Program-made: the position numbers and the translations under genes
In this document: piece after piece, positions 33,807 through 42,743 of the stretch
How positions within the stretch are numbered: position 1 is the stretch's first letter
Layout of the letters: each line of letters begins with the position of its first letter
Notes under the pieces: generated by a model
Databases searched by the model: none
Told to the model about the DNA's origin: nothing
Seen by the model: the letters and a program-made list of their open reading frames with translations, nothing else
Origin: Chitinophagaceae bacterium
Lineage (GTDB): Bacteria > Bacteroidota > Bacteroidia > Chitinophagales > Chitinophagaceae
Length of the DNA: 64,000 nt
Reading direction: 5' to 3'
NCBI GenBank assembly: GCA_004028795.1
Contig: SAIW01000018.1
Coordinates: 62,001-126,000 of the forward strand

Positions 33807-36323
33807 TTATGCTTGTATTTCTTTGCGTTTGCGTAATGAACTTACAATGGCTCCGATTAATAATAACCATGTTATGGCAGATGCACCAATTGCCAATCTG
33901 CTACCGGTAACAAAAGATGCAGGCTTAAATTCAAACAGAATTTTATGTTTGCCTTGTGGTACCTGAATGCCTCTCAAAACATAGTTGGTTTGATAAATGG
34001 GTGTTTCAATGCCATCAATGGTTGCTTTCCATCCCGCATCGTAATATATTTCACTGAACACTGCAAAGCCATTGGTATTTGATGACGATTCATATGCTAT
34101 CACATCATTATCATTCTTTATTAAACGAATAGATGCAGTTGAATCATTACTTCCGGTAAAATTAATTTTAGCTTTTACTGAAGCATCTAATACAGCAGTA
34201 TCTTTTGGATTGAATTTACTTAACGATTGAATAATTTCTGAAGGTGTGTTTTTATATTCAATGGCTTTTACAAACCATGCAGCACCTAATGCATAAGGGT
34301 TTTGCTGTACGATTGGCTGATTACCTTGTTGGTTGGGAGTGATGATATACTTTGTATTCAACATATTAATTACAGGCAAACAATCAGGGAACTTATACAA
34401 TTGGCTATCAATCAAATCCTGATAAATACTAAGCTTAGCAGGATGATAACCGCCTATTGATTTATGAAAGTAAGCTGTTAACGCACTTCCATTAAAGGCA
34501 TCATTAATGCCATGCGAAACATCGAATACACGGTAATAACTTGTATCCTGCAAGATTTGTTTATCAATAGTAGTAGGAGCAAAGTTGTTATCATAATCTG
34601 CCTGTTCCTGATAACGTTCTTCATTCAGATATTTAGTATCAATCATTATCACATCAATAAAAGCAAATAAACCAACTACAGCTATAACAACTACTGTGTT
34701 TATTTTCTTTTTGATGTATAACCATAATGCAATACCTGCTACTGCAATAAATAGTAATGAACGCAGCAAATCTCCCAGAAATAAATTTTTTCTATCTTCC
34801 TTCAAGCCATTAATGAAAGTTTTAACAGGTTCTAATATGGCAGCTTTCTGTTGTTCGTCAGGTATCTGATTAATTTGTTTTAATAAATCATGATCATTTG
34901 GTTGCCCTGCAGCACTCATAAAATCTGATGAAACATAAACCAATAAAGCTAATACGAAAAAACTTCCCACTACAATTAATCCTTTTTTATATTGTTTCCA
35001 CAAAGCTTCTTTATCATCTACTGTAATTATTTTATCAATGGTTAAAGCAGCCATCATACATAATAATAAAGTTGGTACTACCATTATCATGCTTGGTGCT
35101 CTGAACTTGTTATACATGGGTAAAGCCTTCAACAACAATTCATTAAAACCAGCAAAATATTTACCCCAACTCATTAATGTGGTAAGCACTATTGCTGATA
35201 AAATCCACCACTTATATTTCCCATCTAATAATACAAAACCAATTAATGCTAAGAAGCAGATAATTGCACCAACATACGGCGGGCCTGCTGTTCCCACACC
35301 ATCAATGCCACCCCAATAAAAACGTAAATAGCCTTGTATTTGCTGACCTAACTGTTGAGGCATTTGTTGTAAAGCTTCAATAGCTTTTGATTTATCCTGC
35401 TCTACTTCTAAATTAAAACTGCTGCCACCATACATTCTCGGAAACATCAATACCAATGGTTCCGTTTTATACATACTGTAGCTTAAAGCATAATTTGTAC
35501 TTAAACCAGATTTAGAATAATTTCCTTTATTGGATGAAGCTAAAGTTGTTCCGCCACGAATGGTTCTTTTAGCATATTCATAAGTGGTAAATATGGTAAT
35601 GGCGTTAACTAAAACACCAATAGCAACAGCTACAATTGCAATACTAACAACTTTTACTAAATGTTTGTATTCTTTTGCTTTAATCCATCTTACCACATAA
35701 GCAATGCTCATTATACCGGCAATAATAAAAGTGTAATAGGTAATCTGCATGTGGTTGGCACCTACAATTAATGCGGTGGAAACCGCTGTTAATGCAGCAC
35801 CCCATAGATATTTTTTCTCGTAGAGTAATAGTAATGAACCAATTAATGCAGGCATATAAGCAATAGCATTCATTTTCGTATCGTGCCCTGCTGAAATAAT
35901 AATAGGATTGTAAGTTGCATAAGCATAACCTAATGCAGTAAAAATGCCTATGTATGGATTAACTTTTAATACTTGTGTAAGAAAATAAAAACAAATACAT
36001 GCCAGAAAGAAAAAGTAAACAGGTTTTGGTAAACCCAATGTTAATAAGCTTCCTATATATCCAATGCCGATAGGGTTTTCTCCGATACCTGTAATCTGAT
36101 AAGCAGGCATACCGCTGAACATACCATTGCTCCACAACGGAAAAGTGCCATGTTTATCTTTATATGCAAATGAATTTTGAGCCATTCCTTTCCAGTGAAT
36201 CACATCTCCCTGTTGTAATACTTTACCTTCTAATGCAGGCTTACAATAAATTAATGCAACAATTAAAAAAACAGCTATGGCTATTGCATGAGGCAATAAT
36301 TTTTTCCATTGAAAATTTTTCAT
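33807..36323 (-). CDS. YfhO-family polytopic membrane protein
   Basis: An 838-residue inner-membrane protein of the YfhO family, distant relatives of GT-C glycosyltransferases; in Firmicutes YfhO glycosylates lipoteichoic acid. There are about a dozen membrane helices. The first outer loop carries the family's KPALEGKVLQQGDVIHWKGM with acidic residues at the GT-C site, and YATYNPIIISAGHDTKMNAIAY. The C-terminal extracytoplasmic domain ends in RGIQVPQGKHKILFEFKP before a last helix. First gene of the five-gene glycan operon. In Bacteroidota its function is not established. Confidence 0.9.
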   Translation of the reverse strand: MKNFQWKKLLPHAIAIAVFLIVALIYCKPALEGKVLQQGDVIHWKGMAQNSFAYKDKHGTFPLWSNGMFSGMPAYQITGIGENPIGIGYIGSLLTLGLPKPVYFFFLACICFYFLTQVLKVNPYIGIFTALGYAYATYNPIIISAGHDTKMNAIAYMPALIGSLLLLYEKKYLWGAALTAVSTALIVGANHMQITYYTFIIAGIMSIAYVVRWIKAKEYKHLVKVVSIAIVAVAIGVLVNAITIFTTYEYAKRTIRGGTTLASSNKGNYSKSGLSTNYALSYSMYKTEPLVLMFPRMYGGSSFNLEVEQDKSKAIEALQQMPQQLGQQIQGYLRFYWGGIDGVGTAGPPYVGAIICFLALIGFVLLDGKYKWWILSAIVLTTLMSWGKYFAGFNELLLKALPMYNKFRAPSMIMVVPTLLLCMMAALTIDKIITVDDKEALWKQYKKGLIVVGSFFVLALLVYVSSDFMSAAGQPNDHDLLKQINQIPDEQQKAAILEPVKTFINGLKEDRKNLFLGDLLRSLLFIAVAGIALWLYIKKKINTVVVIAVVGLFAFIDVIMIDTKYLNEERYQEQADYDNNFAPTTIDKQILQDTSYYRVFDVSHGINDAFNGSALTAYFHKSIGGYHPAKLSIYQDLIDSQLYKFPDCLPVINMLNTKYIITPNQQGNQPIVQQNPYALGAAWFVKAIEYKNTPSEIIQSLSKFNPKDTAVLDASVKAKINFTGSNDSTASIRLIKNDNDVIAYESSSNTNGFAVFSEIYYDAGWKATIDGIETPIYQTNYVLRGIQVPQGKHKILFEFKPASFVTGSRLAIGASAITWLLLIGAIVSSLRKRKEIQA

Positions 36324-36374
36324 CAGTTCTTTGTTAAGTGCAGCAAATTAATGCTATTTTGAACGAAAATTTTT

Positions 36375-36671
36375 ATGCGTTGGTTATTATTTATCAGCAG
36401 GGTGGTTTTGTTATGTAACATAGCAAGTTTGATTTTTATTGTTATGAATTTAACCATGGATGTTGGTAAGAATGATTTGATAGGTTCAAAATATCAAGGT
36501 TTTGTTGGAACAATTATTATTTTAACATTATCAGGTGTTATTTTAAATTTCATTCTAAATATTATTATTTTAACAAAAATAATTAGCAGTAAAACAGTTA
36601 ATGTTCCTGCATGGTTAAGAATAACTAATCTTTTATTTCTCATTATTCAAATTATCTTTTTCTTTCGTTAA
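36375..36671 (+). CDS. Small three-helix membrane protein of unknown function
   Basis: A 98-residue hydrophobic protein with three membrane segments (about 4-27, 40-65 and 78-97). I do not recognise the family. It is divergent from yfhO and lies two bases before the transporter gene, so it is probably co-transcribed with it. Confidence 0.65.
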   Translation: MRWLLFISRVVLLCNIASLIFIVMNLTMDVGKNDLIGSKYQGFVGTIIILTLSGVILNFILNIIILTKIISSKTVNVPAWLRITNLLFLIIQIIFFFR

Positions 36672-36673
36672 TT

Positions 36674-37477
36674 ATGATACATCAAATTCTGAAAGACAAA
36701 CCCACTAAGCTTTTTCTTGGCATGAGTGCTTTTTTTGTAGCCAATGCTTTAATAGCAGAATGTATCGGTGGTAAAATATTTTCATTAGAAAGTACATTAG
36801 GGTTTAAGCCTTTTAATTTCACTTTATTTGGGGAAGGTGGCTTATCATTTTCACTTACCTGCGGTGTATTGTTATGGCCGTTGGAATTTATTATGACTGA
36901 TATTGTGAATGAATACTACGGCCCTAAAGCCGTGAAAAGAATTTCATGGACGGCAGTTATTTTAATCAGTTATGCTTTTTTAATGTTTTATACAGCCATG
37001 CAAACCACGCCTCCGGGCTGGTGGATTAGTTCTAAAACAGATTCGGGTATACCGAATATGCAATCTGCATTTTCAGGTATTTTCGGGCAGGGTATGTGGA
37101 TTATTGTAGGAAGTATTGCAGCTTTTTTAGCCAGCCAGTTAATTGATGTGGCTGTGTTTCATTGTATAAAGAAAAGAACGGGTCATCGTAAAGTTTGGTT
37201 GAGAGCAACAGGTTCTACTTTGGTTTCTCAATTGGTAGATAGTTTTATTGTATTGTTTATAGCTTTTAAATTAGGTAATAACTGGAGTTGGCAAAAAGTA
37301 TTAGCCATTTGTATGGTGAATTATACCTATAAGTTTACGATGGCCATTGTATTAACACCGGTTATTTACGGAGCTGAAAGAATAATTGATAAATACTTGG
37401 GACATACTGTTGCCGAACAAATGAAAGAAGCAGCAATGGGGCAGGGGGAATTTGAAAATATTATTACTGCAGGATAG
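36674..37477 (+). CDS. Queuosine precursor transporter (YhhQ/DUF165 family)
   Basis: A 267-residue inner-membrane transporter of the vitamin-uptake (VUT) superfamily, whose YhhQ branch imports queuosine precursors for tRNA modification. Seen are the block LWPLEFIMTDIVNEYYGPKAVKR, LASQLIDVAVFHCIKKRTG and LRATGSTLVSQLVDSFIVLFIAF. The family's usual length is about 220-240, so this one has a longer periplasmic stretch (about 100-125). No other queuosine gene is near. Substrate is by family only. Confidence 0.86.
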   Translation: MIHQILKDKPTKLFLGMSAFFVANALIAECIGGKIFSLESTLGFKPFNFTLFGEGGLSFSLTCGVLLWPLEFIMTDIVNEYYGPKAVKRISWTAVILISYAFLMFYTAMQTTPPGWWISSKTDSGIPNMQSAFSGIFGQGMWIIVGSIAAFLASQLIDVAVFHCIKKRTGHRKVWLRATGSTLVSQLVDSFIVLFIAFKLGNNWSWQKVLAICMVNYTYKFTMAIVLTPVIYGAERIIDKYLGHTVAEQMKEAAMGQGEFENIITAG

Positions 37478-37520
37478 TTTTATTAATCACAGAGGCGGAG
37501 AGTTTCGAAAAGGTTGATTC

Positions 37521-37602
37521 GTCATTTCGTGATTGGGTTCTTGCCCAACGAGAAATCTGTTTAATGATAAATGAGATTTCTCGGTACGAACCTTGAAATG
37601 AC
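37521..37602. repeat. MITE-like palindromic element, copy B (inverted relative to 19401-19505)
   Basis: It starts GTCATTTCGTGATTGGGTTC and ends AACCTTGAAATGAC, forming imperfect terminal inverted repeats. Its reverse complement aligns with 19401-19505 apart from the extra nested hairpin there. It lies between two convergent genes. No coding capacity. An upstream CACAGAGGCGGAGAG stretch (37489-37503) may be a remnant of another repeat family. Confidence 0.75.
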
Positions 37603-37616
37603 TTAACTGTAGCCAA

Positions 37617-38267
37617 CTACCTCTTCGCCAAAGCAACAATATCTTTTACTTCTAAAATATTCTTTTCATAGCCTTTTATAACACTATTAATCATTGCTGC
37701 AGCAATATCTTTTAATGAACAGATATTAGATGGTGAAAGAATTTTTATTACCGGCATTAACCAGCCTAAATAAGTATAAATCTTCAATGTGTTTTTTTGC
37801 CCTTTAATCGGTTCTATAATACCCGGCCTAAAATTATACACTGCTTTAAATGATAGTTTCAGTAAATCGTTTTCGGTATTGCCTTTAACTTTTTGCCACA
37901 TCATGCTGCCATTAGCATTGGTACCTTTACCAGATACATAACAAAACACCATATTGCTATTTAATTTGCTTAAGATTTTTGCTACATGCAGGGTTAAATC
38001 ATAAGTAAGGTGTTGGTATTGTTCTTCTTTCATACCAACAGAAGAAACACCGGCACAAAAGAAACAAGCATCATAACCTGATAAGTGATTTTCAATGGGA
38101 GATAAGTCGTGAAAGTTGCTATGTATAATTTCTTTCAACTTTATATGTGTAACACCGCAAGGCCTTCTATTAATGACTAACACTTCTGAAACAATATTGC
38201 TTGATAAGCATTCCAATAAAACACCTTCGCCCACCATACCCGTTGTACCGGTTATTATTACTTTCAT
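37617..38267 (-). CDS. NAD(P)-binding epimerase-like protein
   Basis: A 216-residue Rossmann-fold protein of the atypical SDR or NmrA-like kind. It has the nucleotide loop KVIITGTTGMVGEGVLLECL at the N terminus, then CFFCAGVSSVGMKEEQYQHLTYDLTLHVA and CYVSGKGTNANGSMMWQKVKG, where the last Lys may replace the usual catalytic YxxxK. NFRPGIIEP is close to the oxidoreductase HTATIP2 and YwnB class. Reaction unknown. It stands alone, downstream of nothing on this strand. Confidence 0.82.
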   Translation of the reverse strand: MKVIITGTTGMVGEGVLLECLSSNIVSEVLVINRRPCGVTHIKLKEIIHSNFHDLSPIENHLSGYDACFFCAGVSSVGMKEEQYQHLTYDLTLHVAKILSKLNSNMVFCYVSGKGTNANGSMMWQKVKGNTENDLLKLSFKAVYNFRPGIIEPIKGQKNTLKIYTYLGWLMPVIKILSPSNICSLKDIAAAMINSVIKGYEKNILEVKDIVALAKR

Positions 38268-38318
38268 TGTTGCAGTTTTGTTGAAAGACGGATGAGGTTT
38301 TGTTTTATTGTTATTTAC

Positions 38319-38445
38319 CGCAAAGTCTCAGCAGACAGCGGGTTTCGCAGAGATTAATTAATAAAAAAGGCTACGAATACATGGATAAACACAAATTTTT
38401 AATACATTTTTCGTGTAAATCTGTGCATCTGTGGCAAAAGACTAT
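38319..38445. repeat. Degenerate dispersed repeat remnants
   Basis: ACCGCAAAGTCTCAGCAGAC, GGGTTTCGCAGAGATTAA and, further on, TTCGTGTAAATCTGTGCATC are words I recall from simple dispersed repeats (cgcaaagtctcgcagag and cgtgtaaatctgtg types) in many bacterial genomes. They fill the gap between two divergent-to-parallel genes. No RNA gene is seen. Confidence 0.4.
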
Positions 38446-38939
38446 TGCTTCAATAGCTTCACCACAATTTTATCAATGGGTAAATGAACAGTGGCTTCTG
38501 ATAAATCGTTCCATTCAACCCAACGCAACACTTCTGCTTGTCCTTGCGGGTTAGCAGTTTGCTCAGTTGTAAAATCAAAATGTTTTGTTTTGGTTGGCAG
38601 TATTGCTAAATCATTCGGGTTAACAGGATAAGCATAATAATAAATGGAAATAATCTGGTCGTTAAAATTAAAAGCAGATTGCTGATAGTAATCTGTTGTA
38701 TAAATATGTTCGCCAATGGTTACATCTAATCCTGTTTCTTCTTTAAACTCTCTTTGCAAACAAGCTCTGGTGCCTTCGCCTAATTCTAAACCGCCGCCGG
38801 GAAATTTAGTAAAGTAATTACCACGAATAAATTCATCGCTTACTAAGATTCTTTTATCGGCATCTAATAAAATACCGTATACTCTTATTGTAAATTTTAT
38901 GGGTGCAGGTAAGTTTGAAAAGTCTATCGGTTGATTCAT
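38442..38939 (-). CDS. NUDIX hydrolase
   Basis: A 165-residue pyrophosphohydrolase. The Nudix box is complete: GGGLELGEGTRACLQREFKEETGLDV contains G-x5-E-x7-R-E-x2-E-E-x-G. The N terminus (IKFTIRVYGILLDADKRIL) and the aromatic SIYYYAYPV are family-like. It may act on modified nucleotides or nucleotide sugars; substrate not readable. Confidence 0.9.
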   Translation of the reverse strand: MNQPIDFSNLPAPIKFTIRVYGILLDADKRILVSDEFIRGNYFTKFPGGGLELGEGTRACLQREFKEETGLDVTIGEHIYTTDYYQQSAFNFNDQIISIYYYAYPVNPNDLAILPTKTKHFDFTTEQTANPQGQAEVLRWVEWNDLSEATVHLPIDKIVVKLLKQ

Positions 38940-38960
38940 GTTTGTTGCTTATTGTTATAC

Positions 38961-39018
38961 AGTACAAGTGTGCGACGCCACTGCTGCTGAGTAAAGTTTT
39001 ACTGTTGGGTACAAAAAT
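38961..39018. repeat. 58-bp dispersed element, copy B
   Basis: The same AGTACAAGTGTGCGACGC word as at 24154-24171 occurs here, and 41 bases from its start CTGTTGGGTACAAAAAT matches the other end. The right end reaches the stop codon of the CorA gene. Confidence 0.65.
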
Positions 39019-39956
39019 TAAAACCACTTTTTCTTCATAAAATACCAGGCAATAATTACAGAAACAATTAATGAAATTATTACCGGAATATAAAATGCAT
39101 GGGCTGAATGTGAATAGGGTATATCTACATTCATACCGTAAATACTGGTGACTAATGCAGGTAATGAAAGTATGATGGTAATGGATGTTAAGCGTTTCAT
39201 TACGCTGTTTAAATTATTGCTGATGATGCTGGCAAATGCATCTAAAGTACTGCTTAAAATATTGGTATAAGTATTAGCCATTTCTAATGCCTGGCTGGCA
39301 TCTACTATTAAATCCTGCAGAAACTCTTTTTCTTCATCATTCAATTGCAAAAAGTTGGTGCGTTCTAATTTTAACATCAATAATTCATTGCCTCTTAATG
39401 CTGTAATAATGTACACTAAACTTTTTTGAATTCGCATCAGCTTAAGTAAGTCTTCGTTACTGTTGCTGTCGTACAAGCTTTGCTCATATTGGTTTCTGCG
39501 GTTGTTTATTTCTTTAAGATATTCCAGATAGGTTTGAATAACTTTCTCGAAAATTTTTAACACCATCATGTTTCGTTTATCGGCGTTTCTTTTTTGAAAG
39601 GAGCTTAAGAATTTTTTGATGGCACCGTTATCAAAAGAATTTACGGTTATAATTTGATTGTGTGTTAAGATGATACAGATAGGAATGGTAATATAGTATG
39701 CATCGCTATCATTAAAAGAATTGTTCTCGGTAGGAGGTTTGATAACAATGAATTTTACATTGTCTTCAATTTCATAGCGTGGTCTTTCGTCTATATCTAA
39801 AGAATCTCTCAAAAATTCTATAGGCACTTCTAATTCTTTACTTATTTCTACAAATTCTTCTTCTTTAAACGGGGGAGCAAGGTTTACCCATGTACCTATT
39901 TCTGCTTTGGTTATTTCCGTTACCTGTCCGTCTTTGGTTTGAAAATATTGTATCAT
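39018..39956 (-). CDS. corA: CorA-type magnesium/cobalt transporter
   Basis: A 312-residue inner-membrane channel of the CorA family, which takes up Mg2+ (and Co2+ or Ni2+). The cytoplasmic domain fills residues 1-245. Two helices follow, with the selectivity motif YGMNV between them (SIYGMNVDIPYSHSA) and a basic KKKWF tail. The long stalk helix with IISNNLNSVMKRLTSITIIL is typical. Single gene, no operon. Ion choice is inferred from family. Confidence 0.93.
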   Translation of the reverse strand: MIQYFQTKDGQVTEITKAEIGTWVNLAPPFKEEEFVEISKELEVPIEFLRDSLDIDERPRYEIEDNVKFIVIKPPTENNSFNDSDAYYITIPICIILTHNQIITVNSFDNGAIKKFLSSFQKRNADKRNMMVLKIFEKVIQTYLEYLKEINNRRNQYEQSLYDSNSNEDLLKLMRIQKSLVYIITALRGNELLMLKLERTNFLQLNDEEKEFLQDLIVDASQALEMANTYTNILSSTLDAFASIISNNLNSVMKRLTSITIILSLPALVTSIYGMNVDIPYSHSAHAFYIPVIISLIVSVIIAWYFMKKKWF

Positions 39957-40116
39957 GAATGTAGTAGGTTGTCAGTAAGAATTATGTTGAATGGGTTAGT
40001 ATAGAAACTTGTGCAAGATACCATTGGAAATTGAATAGGAAAGTTCTTTTAGTTACTTAACATAATATAAATTATAGGATAATTTGATTTAACTGTCTGG
40101 TTATCAACTAAAGTAA

Positions 40117-40149
40117 TAAAGCCCTAATCAAATTCAGATTAGGGCTTTA
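40117..40149 (-). terminator. Terminator hairpin after the TonB-dependent receptor gene
   Basis: TAAAGCCCTAATC (40117-40129) and GATTAGGGCTTTA (40137-40149) form a perfect 13-bp stem with a 7-base loop, 18 bases beyond the stop codon of the gene ending at 40168. Confidence 0.85.
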
Positions 40150-40167
40150 ATCATAGTATATGTTTTA

Positions 40168-42621
40168 TTAATTGCCTTTTATACGGCTTTGCTCATCATC
40201 GGCACCGCCGGTTTTTCTTTTTTGAATGTTAGCAATCTTTCCTTTTGTTTTATTGAATCTGTAAGTAAAAGCAATGCTAACCTGTCTGCTGTCTCTTTGC
40301 TGATGAAATGCTGCATCTATAGTTCCGAGCTTATTATAACCGCTGGCTTTTTGCGTGTATAAAATATCAGCAACTGCCAATCTGATGCTTGCTTTATTTT
40401 TCAATAATTGTTTACTTACGCCCATATTCATTTGCCCCAATGGTTTTATAGTAAAAACTCCCTTAACACTTTCAGTTCTGTAAAAACCACTTAATTCAGC
40501 TCCCCAGCCTTTATTGAATTTAAATTGCTCGTTTACATTAAAAACTGCAGTTGTAGCACTGATTACTTCATATGAATTGTTGATGATGCCTGAAAACTGA
40601 TTATTGTAAACATTTACATAGAAATTGCTTGTCCACCATTTTTTAAATTGCGTTGCTGCGTTAACTGCAATACCGAATTGGCGTTGTTGAGCAATATTGG
40701 CCTGTTTTACATAGGTTTCATTTTTGGCTGTATTCTGCTCTAAAACCTCTTGAATAATATCTGTTGTATTGGTATAATTTAAAGTTGTTGTAAGGAAATT
40801 TTTATAAGTATGTGATAACTCAATGTTATGACTGAACTGCGGCTGCAAATCAGGGTTACCTTGCTGATAAGTATATCTATCTAAAAACTCCACAAAAGGG
40901 TTCAAACTTTGGTAATCGGGCCTTCTTATCCTTCTTCCGTAATTCAATACAAAAGTATTTTTATCGTTTAAGGCATATTGAAAATAAGCAGTGGGAAATA
41001 ATTGCACATAATCTCTGTTAAACTGGATATTTGTTGTAATCTGATTGCCCTTTGCAATGGTTTGTTCTAACCTTAAACCTACTTGTGCACTGAATTTCTT
41101 TGAAATCGGCTTACTGAAATTTACATAAGCTGCATTAATATTTTCCTCATAAATAAAGTGATTACTTCTGTTATAATCATGAACGGTACTACCGTTTTTA
41201 ATACTGTCGTAGCTTGCATTTGCATCAGTTTTTACATAACTTGCTTTTATGCCTGCATCAAACCTTGCCCCTTTTTGTAAAGGCATCGTATAATCAACTT
41301 TGGCACTGTAAATAGTAACCGTTTGCGGAAGCATTCCTAATAAAGTATCAGGTCTTAAAATAGTGTTACCACTATTATCAAAATAACTGTTAGTAACTGT
41401 TTCATTGCTTGCTGCATTATAATAGATATAATCTAAATCTGCGGTTAATTCTTTTCCGGTACTATCAATTACCCTTCGAAAGTTGATGTTGGTGCTAAAG
41501 TTTTTGGACTGTAGCGAGTTAATCGATTTTGCCATAGTTTTGCTTTGCAATACATTATTAGGGTCTGAAATATTGATATCCCCATTGCTGATAAAATCTC
41601 CGGGATCTGTTGCTGCATTTATTACAAATCCGATTGTTGTTTTTGGTGAAGTATACCAATCCATTCCAACTTTTCCCCTGTATGATTCACCACTATTAAA
41701 TAAACGATTGGTTTGGTTGAAAATTGACAGTACATTTTTGCTTGTGGCATCTATAAATTTCCTGTCAATGAATAAATCCTGATAATTTTTTCTGTAATTG
41801 TGGTTAAGATTTCCGAAAAAATTGTACTTATTTTCACGATAGTTTAAGTTTAGATTCTCTCCTCCTCTGCCATAAAACCCTTGTGAATAGTTTACACTTG
41901 CCGAGCCGTTAAAACCGAAAGCTTTAGTTTTCTTTGTTTTGATATTGATAATACCGGCATTGCCTGCTGCATCATATTTTGCGGGCGGATTGGTCATAAT
42001 TTCAATTTGGTCTAATTGGCTGCTCTGCATGTTTTTCAACATATTAGTTAAATCCTGTCCTGATACATACGCAGGTTTTCCATCAATAAAAATCTGAACG
42101 CCTGCTTTACCTTTTAGGCTGATATTTCCGTCTTTATCAATGGTAACGCCGGGAGATTTTTCTAAAACATCAAGAGCTGATGTACCGATATTGCTGATGG
42201 AAGCTTCTACATTTAAAACTGTTCTGTCAATCTTCTGCTCTATCAACGGCTTTTTAGTTGCTACAGTTACATTGTCTAATTCTTTAACCACCTGTTTAAG
42301 TTGAATAATTGGCAGAGATATAATATTCTGTTTTTCAAATAGTTCAAAGGGTTGACTGAAATATTTATTAAAGCCAACTGCTTGAACTGAAAGTAAAAAT
42401 TTACCGGGTTGCTGCGTTAATACCTCAAAGCTTCCGTCTTTTAAGGTTGCTGCAATTTTAATTACTGAAGAGTCTTTCGCTCTTAAAAGAGAAACAGCTG
42501 CTGCTTCTACCGGCTTTTGATTATCAACAACTTTACCTGTAGTTTTTAAAACAACTGGCTGTTGAGAAAAGCTTATTTGAGCGTAAAATAAGCCTGATAA
42601 GAGAAATGATATTATTTTCAT
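40168..42621 (-). CDS. Outer-membrane TonB-dependent receptor-like beta-barrel protein (OMP_b-brl_3 type)
   Basis: An 817-residue outer-membrane protein. Signal peptide at 1-19 (LLSGLFYAQISFSQ). A carboxypeptidase-regulatory-like domain follows at about 25-110. A TonB plug contains LDQIEIMTNPPAKYDAAGNAG with its NIKTKK exit (about 205-235), and the rest forms the barrel, with many aromatic strands to the end. The barrel class is OMP_b-brl_3, common in Bacteroidota. No partner SusD-like gene is beside it, so it is not an obvious polysaccharide-uptake pair. Ligand unknown. Confidence 0.9.
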   Translation of the reverse strand: MKIISFLLSGLFYAQISFSQQPVVLKTTGKVVDNQKPVEAAAVSLLRAKDSSVIKIAATLKDGSFEVLTQQPGKFLLSVQAVGFNKYFSQPFELFEKQNIISLPIIQLKQVVKELDNVTVATKKPLIEQKIDRTVLNVEASISNIGTSALDVLEKSPGVTIDKDGNISLKGKAGVQIFIDGKPAYVSGQDLTNMLKNMQSSQLDQIEIMTNPPAKYDAAGNAGIINIKTKKTKAFGFNGSASVNYSQGFYGRGGENLNLNYRENKYNFFGNLNHNYRKNYQDLFIDRKFIDATSKNVLSIFNQTNRLFNSGESYRGKVGMDWYTSPKTTIGFVINAATDPGDFISNGDINISDPNNVLQSKTMAKSINSLQSKNFSTNINFRRVIDSTGKELTADLDYIYYNAASNETVTNSYFDNSGNTILRPDTLLGMLPQTVTIYSAKVDYTMPLQKGARFDAGIKASYVKTDANASYDSIKNGSTVHDYNRSNHFIYEENINAAYVNFSKPISKKFSAQVGLRLEQTIAKGNQITTNIQFNRDYVQLFPTAYFQYALNDKNTFVLNYGRRIRRPDYQSLNPFVEFLDRYTYQQGNPDLQPQFSHNIELSHTYKNFLTTTLNYTNTTDIIQEVLEQNTAKNETYVKQANIAQQRQFGIAVNAATQFKKWWTSNFYVNVYNNQFSGIINNSYEVISATTAVFNVNEQFKFNKGWGAELSGFYRTESVKGVFTIKPLGQMNMGVSKQLLKNKASIRLAVADILYTQKASGYNKLGTIDAAFHQQRDSRQVSIAFTYRFNKTKGKIANIQKRKTGGADDEQSRIKGN

Positions 42622-42743
42622 ACACTTAGTTTATGGTTCTTGTTTTAATCAATTACAGAACGAAACTAAGTAGTATGTTTTAAATAGTACATGTTTAAAG
42701 CATGAACTGTAAATTAAAATAGTTAAGTGGTAAGAAAATGTGG

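Noticed and set aside
38300-38554. An 84-codon open frame on the + strand
   Set aside because: It overlaps repeat remnants and then the 3' end of the NUDIX gene on the other strand; no family features.
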